Shown in pieces: positions 36,301 to 50,700 of a stretch of DNA of 64,000 nt (positions within the stretch are counted from its first letter, which is position 1; each line of letters starts with the position of its first letter). Below the pieces are notes generated by a model. The model did not search any database, was not told the DNA's origin, and saw nothing but the letters and a program-made list of their open reading frames with translations. This DNA comes from Agelaius tricolor (Eukaryota > Chordata > Aves > Passeriformes > Icteridae), in the NCBI GenBank assembly GCA_023055355.1, contig JALJCS010000001.1, forward strand, positions 108,206,881-108,270,880, written 5' to 3'. Position numbers and translations under genes: made by a program.

Positions 36301-39300
36301 ATTCCTCAATGCTATGCCCTTGAGACTGCTGCAGATTTCTAGTGCCAATGGAAATGGTCTTTTGACTTTTCTGGACTTTCAATAAGACCTTAAAATTTCA
36401 GTTTCAGTTCTAACTAATTGGTTCAGATGAAAGGAAATTGTGGTAATAATTGCCTGTAGCATTGGACCCATATGTAGCTCCATGAGGTCCAGATATTAGT
36501 GCAGAAACCCTGTACCCCCTGTGGCCCTGGCCTCTGACACCCCCTTTTAAGAAGACTGTCATGTTCAACAGCTCTAAACAAGAGGAATTTCTGATGGGAG
36601 TGAGAAGAGATACTGAAGTCATGGCTAGAGGCATGCAATATTTTAAAGACTACATAAATACCTGAATTTTGGTATCATGATTAACATCAATTCCTGTACA
36701 AGGAGTCTGAAGCTGATACCCTTTGAGATATTCTGTCCTTACCTGCCTGTCAATCTTGCAGGTGACTGCTGCTGTATTTACAGTGGTGTGTACTGCAGCT
36801 CTTCAGCCTCCCATGGCCATCCTGGGACTTGCAGCTTCTTAGTTCTGCTCTATTTGGGAACAATGCATCTCTTTAAATATGAATACGAGGCCACCAACAA
36901 TAACAAGCAAAAAAGAGAAGTTCTGCTAATTAAGCATTATAGTCTCCATGTCACACAAGGGGAAAGTAGGACAGAGAGATTTATTTGGCTGAAATTGAGA
37001 GGGAAGTCTATACCAGAACCAAAAACTGGGACCAGGCTCTGTGCTTTGCCTGTAACCAGCCTGTCCTCAGGTAACTGTGACCTGCATCCTGTGGGTGCCT
37101 TCAGCCACCAACAAAATTACCTCTGATACCAGGGACAACATCAGGCTCAGTTATGGCACTGTGTGAAAAAGCCAGCACTGTCAGGGTATATTTAATTTTG
37201 CCCATGCATTGCCCTGTGGCAGTGCTGGAGTGTGGACACTGAGCAATTTGCTCATCCCAACATGTGGGACAAGGACATGGGCACTTTCAGTGTGTCAGCA
37301 GGAGCAAGAGGCAGCCCTGCCCTGCCAAGAGCTCTGGAGAGCCACGTCCCTCAGACAGGAAGGAAAGGAGGGTGAGGGGTGGAACTAGCTGGAGTTAGGA
37401 GGAGATTCACAGAAGAAGTGCAATGGGAAAAAGTAATCTCTTGGCTAGAAAGAGTCTGGTACTTGGGAAATGGGAACCAGTCCACGCTCGGCAGCTTACG
37501 CGAAGAATTTTGACAACCGTTTGGAACAAACATTTTGAGTTTGCATTTAAAGTTAAATTGGGAGAGACGGGAGAGACAGCAAGTAATAAGAAACAATACA
37601 GTGAGATAAAGAAGGTCTTAGAGTAGATATTTTAAATACCAACACAGCTAATAAATGCAAATGAAGTTCAGTGCTGATAAGCACAGAATTATGAGACTGA
37701 AAGCAAAGAATGAAAAGGAGGAACTATCTGCTTAGAGGCAATCAGCTGCACTGTAATGGCCAAGAATGAGATCTGGGGAATTATTGTAAAAGAAATCCCT
37801 CAAGCTTTCAGCCCAATGAGGAAATGATTGAAATAAACAAGATGATAGGCTTTATTAAACCACCAGAATATAATGTTCAGCTTCCACACCCTGCAAAGGG
37901 TAGGAGTGAAATGCACCAAAGAAAAAGGATTAAAACCAAAAAAGCAGCACTAACCTCATAGAATAAGATGGATTTTTGCCCTTGGCTTTTGTCTGAAGCC
38001 TGAATCTTCTCAATTGTTGTGCTCCTTTGTTACTATAATGTCCTATTTTATTATTCCTCTTCCTTTTATTATTTTTCAGCCTGTCTGATAAAACTTTATG
38101 AGAACTTACCCAGGAAAGGACAGCATCTCCTTCACAATCACTGTAATCTATTGTTCAAGTTAGGCAGATTTTTAAAGCATAAATCCAAATTATACATTGG
38201 ATGGCTACCTGGGTTACCATATTACCTCAGAACAATGTGCAGGAACAAAATTAAAAGCAGTATTACTGCAGTATAGCAGTGTTCAGAGAGGGTGCCAGCA
38301 GAGCCTGGAATATGGCAAGGAGGAAGCTGATTGGAAGCAGCAGAGAGGAACTTGCACTAGCAAAGGTCTGGTGTAGACACAGTACAAGAGTTAAATACAG
38401 AGGAAACCAATTTCTCCAGTAGCTACTCAAGGCAGTTTGCCCAGCCATGTCTCAGCACAGGACCCCCAGAACCTACTGGGTAGCTCTTAGTAGCCATTGG
38501 AATCCTCTGGTGCAATCTCCAATCCCAGCCCTCAACCTCATTGCTGGCTCTGAGAACACCACAGAGCAGAAGAATGGGCACAGTGTGACAGCCTGCAAAG
38601 TGTTTAGCTCAGACCTGCTGAGGGTTCCACTCAGATCAAACACATAAACAATATTTTCTGGAGGTTTTTTTCAATGCCCTAAAGAAAATGCTGTTTTTAA
38701 TAGGAAACTGTTAACATTTAATTTGCCAGGTTGTCTTTTAACTCATGTAAACTTTTTCTACCCATGCAATCATTTGGCAAGAAATCTCATGGGTCCATTC
38801 AAAATAAGACCACTAGTTTTGCTGAGGCCTTTCTAGTGATGAGCAGAATAAATAGAGTGAATAAGAGTGAATAAAGTTTTCGTCCTTTTTTTTTGTAGAG
38901 TTCCCTATCCTGCTGAAAGAATATTTAACTTGTGATCCACAAGAAAAATCCTTAGACTTTTTTTCACAGGACTAGTTTCAAGTTAGTAGTTTACTGGCAG
39001 CAGTAAACAACTTTGGTGGCTGAGGAGTCCCATCTTCACCATTGCCATTTTCTTTTTTTGTATTTGGTCTATTTCTGCATGTTGTCAACATCAGTTAACC
39101 TGTGCTTCACATGGCTGCTCTCCCCTCCTCATTTTTTCCTGACTTGCAATTTAATAGGGTATTTTTTTATCCCTGAAGTAAGACATTAAAAAAAACATTG
39201 ACTTGTACCTGAAAAAGAACAGATGCCTGCAGATACACTTCCATTCTGACAGTGAAATATTGCCTGATGGCTTTTCTAAGGTGTTTTGCCTCTCCCTTGC

Positions 39301-41749
39301 ATAATTCCCACTGTGATTCCAAAAATGCTGTCAAGACAGACCCAGAAGCCTCAAAAACTTCAAGAGCTTTTTGGTTTGATTTGGGTTTTTTTCCAGTAGG
39401 TACTGCAGTATGTAGCTCATCTACTCCTGTATTCTCCTACAGCCGAATTCAAGTTCACTGCCCTTCAGCAGTTCTTCCACCCATTTCATCCTTCAGGAAA
39501 AAAGGGTATATCTGCCCTTCACCAAAACATCACCTATACTCTCTTTTCCTGCAGAAATAAGTTACTGTGGCTCCAGGATCATTTGGGGCTCCAAACACCC
39601 CAGTCTTAAACTTCCTGCTGCCCTGCAGAAGTCATAAATTTGAAAGCTTCAGGCAGATATTCTCCACCTTCTCACACTTAATTAGGATGTACTGAACCTG
39701 CAATAAAAATGAAAATGGAAAGGGCTTTGGGGACTCTGTTTCAATGACATTTTTGGTCCACATTTTCCTGCTCTGTTGGGCAACAAATCAACCTTTTCCT
39801 TAGCCACCACCTCCCTTAGCAGGTATGGCTAAAGAATGATTTGTTTCTGTTCCTTGTGTCTCCTGATGGTCAAGTTGACTCTTTTCATGCAGGAGAGTAA
39901 CAAGCAACTGAAATGACAGTGACTCAGGTGCTGATGTGATCAGGCTTCAAAATGCTGAGCCACAGGTGCAGCTTCCTCATTTCCTGGTGATGTATTAAAA
40001 ATGCCTCCTCTGGTCTATTCCTGCAGACAGCTGTTTTCAGATGAATTTTCTCATAATTGCACTTTCCAGGGCACATTGCTTCTCATTCTGTTCTAATCCT
40101 TCTATTTTGGTCTGCCCAGTGTATGAAACCTCAAATTGAACACTTTCAGGCTGCCACAAAGGTTAAAAAACCTATTTACCACAAAATTAGACTCTGACTT
40201 GCAGGAGATGCCAAACTCCTCCGGATTCAACGAGACTCCAGTCCTGATTAGGACCTCTGAGAACATCCATACTCCTAATCAAGACCTCTCAAGAGTGGGT
40301 AATTTTGTCTCAGCAAGGCTATTTTACACTTCTCTGCTGGCACAACAGAGCCCAAAACCTGGGGTAATTGCCACCTAGGCATTTCTAGAGGGCACAAAAT
40401 CTCCATAAACAACTCTAGCACTTTGCCTGGATGCTCCCAACACTGTGGTACAGAGCTGCTTTCTTTATCCCTTTCACTCCTTGAGTGTTTGGAGGCAGCT
40501 CTCAATGGGCAGAGAAATGCTTTCACCACCAAACCACCCAAACATCTGTGAAGTGAGCCTGGCTCAGGGCCAGCTGTGGCTCACCAGCCCCGAGGGGAGC
40601 TGACATGTCAGAGCAAAGTGGGGAGCACTGGAGGAGTTAATATCTCATCTTTAGTATCTCCTGAGCATAGCTCTGCCTTTGGGTCATCGACTTTGTGACT
40701 TTCTTTGCACCAAAAGAAGAAAAAATAAAAGAAGGACATGCAGAAACACAAACATGTGAAAAGTACACTTCTAATAGCCTCTCCTGAGCAGAATCAACTG
40801 AACTCAGATGCAAAACTACTTTCTGCCAAACTGCATGAAAGCATCATAAGATCACATTTTATCTCTCTTCTAGATTTATTGTAGTGGTGCCCTCTCACAC
40901 TTCCACTCCAAAAGGCATTTCCATTATAACCCTCCTCCCTTTTTCAAAGAATTTAACTCATCTCCATATGTGCATGGTGCTGTAGCTTGGCAATAAAGAT
41001 CTTTGTCCAGTTGTGGGGTTTTTTTAAGAGGTTAAAATGTGTTCTGCAGTTTTTGATTTACAGACACATAAAAACTCTAAAATTTACACTTTTAAGAGCT
41101 AGGAGGTGCACCTGAAAAACAGAAATGATTGAAGCCAGGGGGAAAATGAACTATTCCAGATTTTAATCCTAGAGTCATTTACTTGAAAGGCAAAATACGT
41201 TTTTCTCAGACCTCATCTCCTGGGCATCTACTTTTCAAATATGGCAAAGGCTCAATGTATTCCACTTGCAATAAAGTTGCTGGAGGGGAATAGAAGAGAA
41301 ATAGAGAATTTTGCCTGTGATATGTGGTATCAGGGAACAATTATGATATTTGTAGTTATGACTCAAAGGGTTACAAGGCATGACCAGAGGAGCCAGTACC
41401 ACATCACCAGACACAAACAGTAAAATGGTGCACTGGCAAAGCTGGCATCGCATCCCAAAGGTAACAGCTTCTGAGAAGCAGAGGCCATGGTGGCTGATCC
41501 CTTAGAAATACAGCTTCTAAAAACTGTCCCCACACCCACATAAGGCAGCTTTCTGCACATGTCCTGAGCCCAGTCTAATGTTTCAGGTAGCCATAATAAA
41601 AAGTCAGTGCAATTTTGCTGAGAAGTAAAATCTGCCACACACCAGTAGCCAGGACACTCCAAAGGGGGCTGTCGGTGTCTCGAAGCAAAGAACAGCCCAC
41701 CTCTGCTCTCCTGCATTATTGCCTGACTCCACAGCCCTAACTGTTGAAA
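30376..41749. other. Unique AT-rich DNA, no gene recognised
   Basis: No gene or known transposon is recognised. Small features include a short GGGCT repeat near 32390, a CAAT/CAACC-type A-rich repeat at 35451-35482 and a short GAGTGAATAA duplication near 38854-38874. The longest open frames (155 codons at 34822-35289 minus, 149 codons at 36677-37126 plus) show no domain and have AT-driven composition. The stretch 31780-32060 has no repeats and may be a conserved non-coding element, but I cannot test that. Confidence 0.5.
35451..35482. repeat. Short CAAT/CAACC-type repeat
   Basis: Interrupted units of AATCAAACC and AATCAACC in an A-rich setting. It is low-complexity sequence. Confidence 0.7.
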
Positions 41750-41785
41750 CAAACTAGATTTTTAAAATCTTAAAAATCTAGTTTG
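41750..41785. repeat. Perfect 16-bp inverted repeat, 4-nt loop
   Basis: CAAACTAGATTTTTAA (41750-41765) and TTAAAAATCTAGTTTG (41770-41785) are exact reverse complements around AATC. The stem is too short for a normal microRNA precursor. It may be a relic of a small inverted-repeat element or a mutation-driven palindrome. Confidence 0.92.
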
Positions 41786-44700
41786 CAGCAAAAAGGAACA
41801 AGACTGCTGACAAAGGACCTAACATATTCCTGCACTGGCTGTTGGAAAATATCTTGCATAATTTCATAACCCACTTGATGCCTTGTGTATTCAGAAAAGG
41901 AAGCCACCAGCAGCATCTTTTACAGCATCCAGCTGGTAAGTTAGGGAGGGTAGCACAGGAGACCTGCTGGTCAGATGCACAAGGCCAGGACAAACTGCTG
42001 GTCTCATTTACTACCTCACTCTTATATAGGTAAATAAACGTACTACACTGCACTGCCTATCTCCTGCCTCAGTGGCAGAACCCAAACTCTGCACTGGGCT
42101 GAGTACAGGTTTTGTTTTGTTTGCCAGTCAGTGTCATCACCCCACCACTGCCCCTGTCTTGCTCTTTTTCTCTCTCTTTTACCATAAAACATGCAGTGAA
42201 ACTGTCTTTTGGCTGTTTCAAGAGCCATGGCAAAAAAATGAATACTTTACCAGAGGTGTCTGCTGTAATACTGCAATATAGAATTTACCTCATGCGCTTG
42301 GAAGCGATCCAAAAAAGAGAAGCAAGAACTACACACTCAAATTAAACAAGTTCAAAAGCTAGATCACTGAAGCAAGCCAAAAGGTAGCAAAACAAAAATG
42401 GGTCAAGTTACTGTTTATAGCCTTTATAATTGTTTTTTGTTTGAAAAAAAATTGACTGTTTCATTGTGTTTCTTTTCAACACATTGCCTGACAAACCTGA
42501 CATATTTTTAAATGAAAGTAAGCAAATATTTTAGATTTCCCTTGACATTACATTGCTATATATTCTAGAAAATATTTAGCTTATTGAGACCTAAAACAAT
42601 TGAACAAGGAAGTGCAAAAAATGGAAGGGACACAATTTTCTTTTTAAGGTGATTCATAAACATCTTGGTAACTGCTGATCCAGATATTCCATTATGAACT
42701 TCAGAGAAATTCACTATGAAACTTCCCCAGGCTGTTCTGTGATGAGTGAGGAAATAGGGAAAAGGAAATAAACAAAGGTGCAGCTTTCTGATAATCCATT
42801 AAACCAATAACATACACTGCTTTTAAAAAATGAGCTTCATTTGCTGTGATTTGGTTACATTTTCTCTTTATATGTAAATGCGTTTTAGATGTATTAGTCT
42901 CACTACTTATCTCCTGCAGCTGCAAAGGTTTTGTTTTTCTCACTTGATGGTGAGTAAAATTATCCCCTAATATATGCCCTAATGTTAGGACATGGGACTG
43001 TATGTCATTTAAGACAATTCTAGAAAATAAAGTGCCATGGCATTGAAGTGCAAAACAGTAGCACTTGTTTTTTGCCGTTTCAGTTTTCAAAACATAAAAT
43101 TATTTGAAAACAGAATAATTCAAAACTGAGTCAGGAAATTCAGTATTGTGGGCTGTGCTTGTTCCACCACACAAGCTCAGTTGTGAGCAGGGACATTTAT
43201 TCCAGAGCAATGAATCCTGCAATAACACTGAGGAGTAAAGCATTTACTTTCCCTCATAAATTGTCTCACTTCAAACCATTTAAAAAAAAAAAAAACATTT
43301 CTGTGTTCTCTTTAATCAAAACCAGTTCTATAAAAGCAGAACACAGGTTTAAAGAAGGCCCTAGACATACATTACCGTGACACCATAAAGCACGGTGTGC
43401 ATGGGGTGTGCTACACTGTCATTGTTCCTGAGCTGGAGAGACCTGCAATGCAGTAAATGCTTGATAGGAAATGAAAGGCTAGGAAGGTTTACATTTCCTT
43501 TACATGCACCCAAAGCATTTCATATTTCAATGTACTTATATAAACATGCCCTTGTTTCAGGCTTTTAGTGGGGAAAAAACAAGTGCAGTTTACTACTAAA
43601 TGACTGCTATCTGCAAGTGGCAATTCCAGCTAGCAGCCTGTAATTTGTCAGGGACAGATAACAGAATGCTGTTATCCTGCACCTGGTTAATCCCAACCCA
43701 GTTTATCTTGTGTGCATGTCTGCACAGCCCAGCAACGTGAGCAGTAACAAATCTCACGGCGTATGCACAGATCCTCCTGCCTTGTTCATCACACTTTATT
43801 GTCTTTTTTAATAAGCTGCATGTCAAGTGTTCTTCCAAGGTTTGCTAACTATAGAACACACATTTGAAGTCCAGGACAACTGGAACTTTATGAGAATCTC
43901 CACTCTCATTCAGCTGTTTTGAGAGGGGTAATGAGAGAGGAAGAGAGGTTTTTCTAAACAAACAAGTTTTCACATTGGAAATAGTCTATGTTCTAATGCA
44001 CCATGGCAGAACATTAAAGTGTGCTGTGCAGGCCTTTAAAAGAGAGAATATTACCATTTGCAGTTAGTCACCATCCATAGCCCATTATTTGAAGGAAAAT
44101 ATTATCCACTAATGGCAGCACAGAGGAAATTGCTCCCTTGATAGAAATGGTTTACAAGTAGGAAACAACTTTGGAATGGAGATTTGCTAATAGCTTTACC
44201 TTGTCTTCACAACATTTTTTATTCTTCTTTGCCTTTACTGCAAAGATGACCCCTTAATAGAATAGAGCCTCTATCAGAGAATATTAGTTATTCCTGTAGC
44301 TTCTGTGAGCTGTGGAAATAAATTATTGCAAGCTGAAAATGTTTCTCAAAGACCATAAAAAGCACCCCTTTTATGCTGCTCCATTAGGTACAATCATTTT
44401 ATTAATTTCCAGCTTTATATTTCTCTGTTAGTATCTTGTTCACTTGTCCTGAGGACAAGATGTAATTTGTCTTATCAAAATCATCTAGCCCAGTCTGAGG
44501 TCAAGTTTAACTAGGAAAGCAACTGGTAATTATGCAGATCATCTTTAGTAAATTTAAGTGAAGACAAATACTACACAAAATTGCAGGTATCCAACATAAG
44601 ACCTGGATGCTGCATCTCCCATTCCATCAGCTGACATTGTAAAATGCACACATTTTTCCAAGTAAGATTTAACCATGTAACTCTCTTACACACTACAGAA

Positions 44701-47700
44701 TGTGAATTAATGCCTTTTTTTCCATATTGTCTTTCATCTGACAATCTCAAGTGACTTTTCAGGTATTAAGGTATTAAAAAAATTGGTTAACATGCTATCA
44801 AATTAGGGAGTTTTTTTCTCTGATTTTAATCCATTTGGGTTTCTGTTCCCCTATGGCTGGAACCCAGACATGGGGGGTTTTACAGAAGTCTGTTCAGAGG
44901 ATTGTTCTCACAACTAGTTTTGAGCTGCTAACAGACATAATGACCTTCATGGTCTGTTGATATTTACAGAGTGAATCCCTTTATGATTGCCACCCCTGGC
45001 ACTTTTCCTCAGGAGTTTGAAGGGGCTGGAGAAAATTGGCAGACAAAAGTAGTTGTTTATGTCTCAAGCCTCTGATTTCTGTCTGTCAGAGAGCAAGTGG
45101 TCAGCTTAAGAAGCAGAGATCAAGAGAGACAGTGCTTACCATGAGAATCATGGGAGCTGATGTGGGAATCTGATCAAGCAGCAACCTTTTTATACCCCTA
45201 GCTGCCCCAAGGAAAAGAGAAATATTGATATTTTCCCTGTAAGACGAACAATATGCTTAATTGACACTCAGCTTGTGGTTATTTAGATCAGAATATCGAA
45301 CAGTCTGGGCAGGTGCCTGCTGTCCTCAGGAGGCTGAGTTGCCAGCTTACATTCCACTGAGTAGCCTCTTGAGTATTCAGAGAAAAGTTTGCAGGTTCAA
45401 GCCTCACAAACATCAGACCATGACATTCTTCGTGATTACATAAAGTGGCACATATTCCACCAACTCTATGCAGATGTTAGCCAACAGCAGGAATTAAAAA
45501 CGAGCCAGCCAGCCTGACCATCCCTCCTGGCCAGGAGCACAAGTGGGCACAGCCCTCCCCTCACATTGCAAGCCCATGTCTCCAGATGCCAGCACTTTTA
45601 GTCAGCTCAGGGCTGAACTCAAAGGGATCAGTTCTTGAGGGGAAAGAACAAGCTAATCACCCACGAGTGACAGGAAGAGCAACATCCTGAGCCCTTCCAA
45701 TAAATTCTCTCCACCTAGTAAGAACAGGCTGTTAGCTGTCTGCATAAGTTATCCCTACAATCTGTAAAAGAAGTAGATTCTACCTGTCCAGCCTCCCCTC
45801 CAGAAATATTATAGGAGTGGGACATAACTCAGCTGCTGCAGATTAAAAGTGTAATTCAGATGCCCAAGTACTTTACAGGTGAATTAACTCTGTGTTTGAA
45901 TTTTGTCTATTAAGCATTTCACTGAAAGGGAATGAGAAAGTTGTATAATTTATTATTTAATATTTTCAATAGACCTCGCTATCATACTCAAAAGCAAATA
46001 GTTTTCTTGAGATGCATATGTAGATGGGAGTCATAAAAAGGCTATACCAAAAGGTTTTATGGTGCTGCAGATGCAATAAGAAGATTGTTTTATAAAAATG
46101 TTTTCCATGTAGTAGCTCGTTTAAAGACTGGAGGATCCTTTTTTCATCATCACAAAAATGTACAAGACAAATTCAGGTTTTTAATGACTGTGGAGAACAT
46201 GCCTCACTCAGGCTTCCAAATTTTGGTTCTACTCTTTTCTTACCTCTCCTCACAATTTGACACCCGCCTATTTCCTAAGTAAAAGTTAATTTATCTCACA
46301 TCCCTCACAAAACTTGAATCAAAATGACATATCCCTTTATGCTTTTCTTTGGAACATCATCGTTGCAAGCTACCTGTCATGTCAGTTCTCATTATCTGTT
46401 AGCAGATTGTTTAGTAGCATCACATTGGGTTTCATCAAGAGATGTGGTATTTTGAGATGGTGTTTAAAAACATTAAAATCACAGGGCCCAGCTACCATCA
46501 CTACCCAAAACATGAGCAGCCTTTTCAAGCGTCAGAATTCAGGCATTAAACACCACCAGCCCAGAAACATTTCCACCTGTTTTTTGCACTGGCTCGGGCA
46601 TCATTCTCTGCTCAAGATGTGATTACTGTCTCTCAGTCTCCCAAACCCCTTAAGGAGACAGAGCCATTAGAGGTGCCAGCTCAATACAATGTGCTGCTAG
46701 AAAATCAAGCACATACTTGGCTTCACAAAGCCATGCAACAATAAAAGCTTTTTTTTTTTTCCCCTTTTCTGTTATTTGACCCAAGCATTCTTAACTACAA
46801 AACACTCTGTGATCTGTAACCCAAAATCCTGAGAAGGTCTCCTATTTCAGGGACAAAAGCTGCTATCATCAGGCCTGAATTATTAGATTGCTTCAACAGT
46901 TTCTTTGTCACCAGGCACATAACTTTACACACCAGAATGCTGCCAGCAGGATTGTTGGAGGCCAGCTTGCTCTGTGTCTGGATGCTACTGCAATGACACA
47001 GCAGCTGTTTGGGAGAGAAAGGAAAGCAGCAATCCCAGCCTCAAGAGCCCAGTTCTGCACAGGGGCCCTGGAGGACTGGGGAGCAGCAGGGAACAGGGGA
47101 AAAAATTCCACAGGCTGAAGTTCAATCAAGGGATGCTGTAGGATACCAGCAGCTGGCTACAGAAGCAATCATCAGATGGGATGGGGAAAATGCACAGATA
47201 ATTGATTGGAGCAACATTTGGGCCCAGATAACCCTCCAGCTCTCAACTAATACTTATAGGAGATGTCAAAGGAGCAATTGAGCTACCAATAATGATTATA
47301 TCACTTTTCATCCTGTAAGATCTTTGGATGCTTTTCAGGCTGCAGGATTGCTCATTCACTGATGAATTACAGCCAGCTACAACAGCCATTTTGAAGCACT
47401 ATACAATAGCTATTATAAAGGAAATGAAGAATAAACTTCTTCTATTGATCCAGCAATAGGAATCTTCAATAGACAGAATGTAATTACCTGAGGTAGAGGA
47501 AGGTTACAAAATGGCAGTAAGCAGGAGTATTAAAAAAGCAGGAACAAAGCCTTGAAGCAGCAAAGAAATCTCTGTGAGAAGTTACATAGGACAGAGGACT
47601 CAACAACAAGCTTTAATACAGCATCAGGGAGCAAGGGAAAAGGGAACCTCAGCCCCACCCAATTATCCCACCCTCCTTCCCCCACAAACACAGCATCCTT

Positions 47701-50700
47701 TCCAGCCAAAACCATCACTCCCTATGGTCTCATCACAGGAGTAAACAGTGACTTTATATGCAAATATAATTAACTTGGTCTGAAAAAAACAGAGTGAGAA
47801 ACGAAGATAAAGAAGGAATCTTTCCAAAACAGTCTCCTTCACAATGCCTGTGGGGAATTAGGCTACTTACAGCCTTGTTGGGTGGCAGTCCTCCCTCCTT
47901 CTCTGGATCCAGCAGGAGCCCTGGCTTTGCTTACAGAACAACAGTGCATCCCAGAAACAACCACACAATGCATCTCCTGGCACTGTGATTGCCATTTCAC
48001 AATGTGTGTTTTGTTCCAAGACAGAGGAACCAAAAGTCCCAGAAACTCTCACTCCACAGCTTGAGGGTCCACAAAAAAAAAAAAGAAGGATTATATATTC
48101 AGGTATTTCCTGCTCAGGTTCTGCAGTACAGCTTTGTTGTCTGTAATTATCAGCTCCTGCAAAGGGCAGTTACTTTCTTCTGGGACAAGGTTTTCATGTT
48201 TTCACACAAAACATGGCTTCTTCAGAGCACTATGGAGAAGGGGAGCAGCAAATCTCACCCTCCACATAAACATCATCATTTTCTGAAATCACATGTTACT
48301 TGTGCAAAATTACTGTTTTCTGCGTCAAGAACTGCCTGATGCATACAGCAAAAGAGAAGAGCAAGGGTGGATCTAAAATCTTCCTATAAAACTAATGAGC
48401 TCAAAACTGTCTTCTTTTAGAGCAACTCCCTTCTCCTTAGCACTCAAACCCTCAGATCCTCCTGTCCTTTCTGATGTCTTCCCACCCTGCCATCAACCTT
48501 AGGGTTGTTTTTCCAGCAATGTGTTGAATTTTTTTCATTAATTCAGAATTTAAAAACAAAGGGCATGAGACTTGAATGAGTTGATTGGTTTGGTTTGATT
48601 TACTTTTAAGATTGTCCAAAACATCTCCAGCTTTGTGAAAGTAAGGCATGTACCCATTGACCCAACAGCCATATATCAGCAGGAGAAACAAATACCAGCT
48701 GCAGGTGGTTGAGACCACACTTTGATTTGACCCCTAGACATCTGAAGGCACCTTACTCATTTGAATGGCAAAATATTGAGAAATATCAAAAGAAATATGA
48801 AGTCATTACAAATGCCAAAACTCAGAAAATGCATAAAAAGACACTCCATGACAAGATGTAACAGTTTACACTCAGGGTTGGACAGGGGTTTGAGTAGGAA
48901 CATGCATACCATCTTCCACTCACACAGAGGAGAGGGGCATAGTAGTCACTGGACTTCTTTACAGCTTCTAACATTAATCTAACAAAATCCATCTGTATAG
49001 AAAAGTCCATTTTAAAGAGACTTGTTGAACAGCCTGCTGGCATTTTCTACAGTTTGCAGCATATCAGATCAGCAGAGTCAATCTAAAAGAAAAAAAGCTT
49101 TCATCTTCTACTTGTCAGGAAACTGGCTGCATCACAGGTACATTTAATCCATAGTTGATAGACTTTGTAATATTCTGCAGGCATTCCAGTAAATGTTAAT
49201 TGTCGTGCTGTGGCATGATGCATTTATACAACCTGATGACTTCATTGATTTAAATGGCCTCTGGAAGAGATCCAGGCTTGCATCCTTGCCTAGTCTCATA
49301 TTTGCCAAAACCCAATTTAAAAACCATTAAGTCCTGTGAGAAGGATATTATCATTAAGAAATTATTTTAATTCAATACCATTTAAGCCTAGAGTAATAGC
49401 TAATAACAGCAGTCAATGCTTAAAAGAATGTCTGTAGTGCTTTGAAGATAGACAGTGTTCCTTAGTATTTATACCAAAGAAGAGAGCTGATTTTGAGTAA
49501 ACACTATCTCTTTCAAGGGGAGGGAGAAGGAATAAAGCAAGCTATTATATGTCAGTCTGTAAATAAATAGCTTTTGTGCTACTTGAAAAGGCTCAGGCAC
49601 TAATAAGATTGACATCTGAACCAGAAGATTTCAAGTGCTTTGGTGCTATTAGGTCCTAATCTATTTCTCTGAATGCTTTTGTGAAAATGGGCATCTTCAT
49701 TAGACAAGCAAAGTGGCAAAAATCATGTCTTATCAAGGCAGCTTTTTGAGAGCTTGCCAAATTACAGAAAAGGATACAAAATTAATTATGGCTTTGTTTT
49801 AATTAACTCAGGTAAGCTACAAACTAGTCTTGGGATTTTTTTCCTCATAATTATATTTACAGTTACCATGCTTCAGTGACCAGAGGTGGATAAATCTCAC
49901 AGGTGAACAGTTCTCCCATCCAACAGTCAAAGCTATTAATGTGTTGATTCATTTCCACCCTAGAGAGTGGAGGCTGTTGGGAGCTCAGAAGGGTAGAGAA
50001 ACAACCCTTAGTTATATCACCAGTGTGATGCTGCAGCATCTAAACCAAAAGTTATTCTAGCACATATTAGCAAGGATTTAATTTGCTAGATAGCAAATGG
50101 GTTTTTCAAGAAAGACTGAGACTGCTTTCTTAATAAAAAACCATCCAGGACCCTTGGTTCAGTGCTCTGCCTTCCCCACTGAGAGCAAGACTGAGCATCA
50201 AGCCCAGAGTGTCCCTACCTGTATCCCTAAGGAGAAGGTGACCAATTTTCATTTAGGATGAGAGGCAGATTTAGAGATGTTGGTGCTAAAATCTCACAGG
50301 ACAAAAGGGCATAACCCATTAGCATCACCAAAAAAAGCACTGAGCACTTCTGCTGTGAACCCACTACTTTTGTGTGGTCTGTATTTGAGTGTCAGGTCTG
50401 TGATCAGCTCAGTTTGACCCATGGTTGTCAAGTGATGCTCTAAAGTTGTCTGCCCTTTCCTGAAGGGTCCTTTCTGGCTTTGCTATGTGGCAAGGACACG
50501 AGAGCAGAGCTGCCTGCCTGTCAGGGCCATAGACAAGTGGGTGTGAGGCTGAGACAGGGCCTGGATAACTCCTGAATAACTCCACACACTGGGGGGCAGT
50601 GGAATTGCTCTACTGCTTTTCATGCCCTGAGCTGTTCTCTAGCAGCAGCATTATGTTAAAAAATACAGACTGAAGTCAGTTCTGATTAGCCTCAAGGAGT

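Noticed and set aside
36677..37126. 149-codon plus-strand open frame
   Set aside because: No domain or conserved motif seen, with unremarkable flanks.
41750..41785. MicroRNA precursor
   Set aside because: Stem of 16 bp with a 4-base loop is too short for Drosha/Dicer processing, and no known mature sequence was recognised.
45330..45405. tRNA-like gene or tRNA-derived SINE, from GGTTCAAGCCT resembling a B box
   Set aside because: No convincing A box or cloverleaf arms could be built, and no SINE body or tail follows.
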